Assembly: GCA_944372565.1 (NCBI GenBank)
Contig: CALVZR010000155.1
Location: 1 to 6,783, forward strand
Direction of reading: 5' to 3'
Length of the DNA stretch: 6,783 nt
Source: an uncultured Clostridia bacterium
Lineage (GTDB): Bacteria > Bacillota > Clostridia > Christensenellales > Borkfalkiaceae
The first letter of the stretch is position 1. Each line of letters begins with the position of its first letter. The notes below the pieces were generated by a model. The model had not been told where the DNA came from and did no database searches. It saw only the letters and a program-made list of their open reading frames with translations. This document shows, in pieces, positions 4,786-6,783 of this stretch. The position numbers and the translations under genes are program-made.

Positions 4786-5546
4786 ACAACATCTATTATG
4801 AGCTTTACCGCGCTTAAAATTACGAGATAGAGAGAAAACCACTTGAAATTGGCTTTTTTCACCACGCGCAGCATGAGTTTGATCGCGAGATATCCGCTCA
4901 CCGCCGCCGCCACGACGCCTAAGATCACGGGCAGCGCCTCGATATTCGTGGGCGACTGCGCGAACGAAACGATTTCGAGCAGGGCGGAACCCAGAATGAC
5001 GGGAAGGCTCATTAAAAAGGCGAAGTTCGCGTTTTTCTCCCTGTCCACCCCGCAGAAACACCCTGCGGCGATGGTGGAACCGCTGCGCGAAATGCCGGGA
5101 ATGACCGCCACCGCCTGCGCTATGCCCATGCCGAACGCGTTCGCCGCGTTGATGTCGCGGTAAAGCGGCTTGCTCTTCGCGGTGAGTTCGGCGAGCAGCA
5201 GCACGAGCGCGGTGAAGATAAAGCAGGGAACGAGATAACGCCCGCCGAAGAAAACGGCGTCGATGGCGTCCGAAAGCAGAAAGCCCACGAGCGCCGCGGG
5301 AATGCTCGCGATAACGAGATATAAGAGGTTGACCGGGCGTTTGAACAGCCCGAGGATGTCCTTAAAAAACACGATGCACACGGGCACCAGCGTGCCTACG
5401 TGCAGCATGATGGTGAGGAACATACTGTTTTCGGGGTTTATCCCGAACCAACCCTGCAATAAAACGAGATGCCCGCTGGAAGATACGGGGAGAAATTCCG
5501 TAAAGCCCTGCACGAGGCCGAGAACGATGGCCTGCCAAATCTCCAT
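4782..5546 (-). CDS. uppP: Undecaprenyl-diphosphatase UppP/BacA
   Basis: 254 residues, slightly shorter than the E. coli protein. This integral membrane enzyme dephosphorylates undecaprenyl pyrophosphate to undecaprenyl phosphate, recycling the lipid carrier used for peptidoglycan and other surface polymers. Overproduction is classically linked to bacitracin resistance. Signature one is QGFTEFLPVSSSGH (13-26), holding the Q/E-xxx-E pair Q13 and E17 and the catalytic-site His H26. Signature two is PGISRSGST (150-158), where R154 corresponds to the essential arginine. Several hydrophobic segments fill the remainder. ATG at 5546 has AAGGAG 11 bases upstream. The gene lies 48 bases after the LysR gene and its stop overlaps the following small ORF. 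Confidence 0.96.
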   Translation of the reverse strand: MEIWQAIVLGLVQGFTEFLPVSSSGHLVLLQGWFGINPENSMFLTIMLHVGTLVPVCIVFFKDILGLFKRPVNLLYLVIASIPAALVGFLLSDAIDAVFFGGRYLVPCFIFTALVLLLAELTAKSKPLYRDINAANAFGMGIAQAVAVIPGISRSGSTIAAGCFCGVDREKNANFAFLMSLPVILGSALLEIVSFAQSPTNIEALPVILGVVAAAVSGYLAIKLMLRVVKKANFKWFSLYLVILSAVKLIIDVV

Positions 5547-5574
5547 AGATGTACGTACTCCTTTTTTCGGCGTT

Positions 5575-5588
5575 TTGAATTACTTCAA
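5575..5588. promoter_or_regulatory. Possible operator palindrome between the lysR-type gene and uppP
   Basis: TTGAA-TTAC-TTCAA is a 5-bp inverted repeat with a four-base centre in the 48-bp gap upstream of uppP. LysR-type proteins often bind short T-rich/A-rich interrupted palindromes, but this one is one base longer than the common T-N11-A form and no promoter boxes are clear beside it. Weak evidence. Confidence 0.25.
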
Positions 5589-5594
5589 TGTATG

Positions 5595-6476
5595 TCAGCG
5601 GATGAGATTCAAGAACTCTTTCACCGAGTAGGTGAGTTCGGTATCCTTGGGAAGCGCCAGCCCGATGGCGCGGGCGGGCAGTTCGGGGTTGGTTCTGATT
5701 TCCTTCACCGCGCCCGTTTCCAGCTCGTGCGCGACGAATTCGCGCGGGATGCAGGCGATGCCGATATCGTTTTTGGCGAGTTCGGTCATCAGTTCGAGCG
5801 AAGCGAGCTCGATTTCCGGATGCAGGTGGATGCCCTGCGAATGCGCGAAGTTGATGATGGCCTGCCGCGTGGCGGTGTTGAGTTCGAGCATTAAAAGCGG
5901 ATAGTCCTGCAAAATGCGAAGGTCGACCGTTTTTCCGAACAGTTCGGAAAATCTGTCGCTCGCGACGAAGGTATCGTGCAGGCGCATCACCGTGCTCGAA
6001 AGGCAGATGTCCTTATCGTCCACGGGCAGGTTCACGAACCCGATATCCCCCTTCTTGTTCTTTAAGAGCTCTATGGTTTCCGCGGACGTGCAGTTTTGCA
6101 AAATCAGATTGACGTTGGGGTATTTTTCGTGATACTGCTTGATGTATTTCAGCAGAAAATGCGTGCTCACGGTGTCGCTCGCGCAGATGCGCACCACCCC
6201 CGTGGCGGTGTTTTTGAGTTCGGAATATTTTGTTTCCGCCTCGGAAAGCAGTTTGAGCGCCTTTTCCACGGTGTCGAAAATCTGCTTGCCGCCCGTGTCG
6301 GAAAGCTCCATCCCCTTGTGCGTGCGGTTGAACAGCTTGCCGCCCAGCTGGCTTTCGAGCTGTTTGACCGCCTGCGAAACGGCGGGCTGCGAAATATACA
6401 GCTCTTCCGCCGCCTTGGTGAGGCTGCCGCACTTTGCCACCGTATAAAATACCCTGTACAAATCGAGATTGACCAT
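5595..6476 (-). CDS. LysR-type transcriptional regulator
   Basis: 293 residues, standard for the family. The N-terminal winged helix-turn-helix (about residues 4-62) contains SLTKAAEELYISQPAVSQAV (18-37), a textbook LysR recognition region, followed by the linker helix and a periplasmic-binding-protein-like effector domain (about 90-290). LysR proteins bind DNA as tetramers and respond to a small-molecule co-inducer. The effector here cannot be inferred. ATG at 6476 is chosen since MVNLDLYRVFYTVAK is the normal LysR beginning and AGGGGA lies just upstream; a longer in-frame extension to 6575 would only read through the end of mnmE in another frame. The gene starts 11 bases after the mnmE stop, so the two are probably cotranscribed. 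Members usually regulate a neighbour or themselves; uppP is the nearest candidate downstream. Confidence 0.95.
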   Translation of the reverse strand: MVNLDLYRVFYTVAKCGSLTKAAEELYISQPAVSQAVKQLESQLGGKLFNRTHKGMELSDTGGKQIFDTVEKALKLLSEAETKYSELKNTATGVVRICASDTVSTHFLLKYIKQYHEKYPNVNLILQNCTSAETIELLKNKKGDIGFVNLPVDDKDICLSSTVMRLHDTFVASDRFSELFGKTVDLRILQDYPLLMLELNTATRQAIINFAHSQGIHLHPEIELASLELMTELAKNDIGIACIPREFVAHELETGAVKEIRTNPELPARAIGLALPKDTELTYSVKEFLNLIR

Positions 6477-6487
6477 ATCTTCCCCTT

Positions 6488-6783
6488 TTACTTGCCCACG
6501 CAGAATTTCGAGAAGATCTCCTCCACGATCTCCTCCGATGCCGTTTCCCCCGGGATCCCCCCCAGCGCGCGCCATGCCGCCTCGGTTTCCGACAACGCCG
6601 TTTCGAGCGGAAGGCGTTCCGCCCGCGCGTTGCCGAGGAAGGTGAGCGCGCGGGAGAGCGCGTCGTAATGCCGCCGCTCGGAGAGAAATTCCCCGTTCGG
6701 GTCCACGCCCTTTCCCACGGTACTATTAAACAACATTTCCTTCAATTTGTCAATGTTTTCGCCCGTTTTGGCGGAAAGAACGA
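6488..6783 (-). CDS. mnmE: tRNA modification GTPase MnmE, C-terminal end (partial)
   Basis: The last 97 residues of a gene that enters from the right edge (first complete codon at 6781). MnmE, with MnmG, installs the (carboxymethyl)aminomethyl group on wobble uridine 34 of certain tRNAs. Visible are VLSAKTGENIDKL, which is the G5 SAK loop of the GTPase domain, then the helical tail with SERRHYDAL, and the closing IFSKFCVGK, the near-invariant C-terminus with its conserved cysteine. The usual C-terminal helical domain is complete. The usual partner mnmG is not downstream here; a LysR-type gene follows after 11 bases instead. Whether mnmG lies elsewhere cannot be seen. Confidence 0.96.
   Translation of the reverse strand, partial: VLSAKTGENIDKLKEMLFNSTVGKGVDPNGEFLSERRHYDALSRALTFLGNARAERLPLETALSETEAAWRALGGIPGETASEEIVEEIFSKFCVGK

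Noticed and set aside
6477..6575. N-terminal extension of the LysR protein to 6575
   Set aside because: The extension is a shifted frame of the mnmE end. The conserved LysR beginning and a ribosome binding site support the start at 6476.
4843..6668. Plus-strand ORFs antisense to uppP, the LysR gene and mnmE
   Set aside because: They are shadows of well-identified minus-strand genes without motifs or start signals.

Overview
The window looks like chromosomal DNA from a moderately GC-rich, low-mobility Gram-positive bacterium, most likely a Clostridia-type member of the Bacillota. The reasons are strong GGAGG-type ribosome binding sites, consensus TTGACA/TATAAT promoters, compact intrinsic terminators, an M-box magnesium riboswitch in front of mgtE, and MgtE, UppP and LysR proteins of Bacillota style. 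Assignment below class is not supported by what I can see. There are no insertion sequences, CRISPR arrays, tRNA or rRNA genes.

Left part (1-1918): an aconitase-superfamily hydratase gene runs leftward off the window edge. It is divergent from a small membrane PH-domain protein gene, and each has its own recognisable promoter in the shared gap. Middle (1919-3662): a promoter, an M-box riboswitch with terminator, and mgtE form a standard magnesium-homeostasis unit that ends in a strong intrinsic terminator.

Convergent gap (3590-4084): this is the most interesting stretch. It holds two tandem, paralogous and apparently undescribed small RNA genes on the minus strand. Each has a TTGACA-N17-TATAAT-like promoter, a 5' hairpin, a central GNRA-capped hairpin, and a UNCG-capped terminator hairpin with a U-tract. 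Differences between the copies keep pairing intact, and the mismatches are explained only if the minus strand is transcribed. The left copy's promoter also carries a perfect 16-bp tandem duplication.

Right part (4085-6783, all minus strand): the end of mnmE (tRNA modification GTPase), a LysR-type regulator, uppP (undecaprenyl diphosphatase), an unlisted 44-residue small ORF, and mscL (mechanosensitive channel) are packed with gaps of at most about 50 bases. The uppP/small ORF and small ORF/mscL junctions are both 4-base ATGA overlaps, which implies translational coupling. The cluster ends at a GC-rich terminator just downstream of mscL. The shared theme of uppP and mscL is the cell envelope. 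The regulatory target of the LysR protein cannot be read from the sequence.
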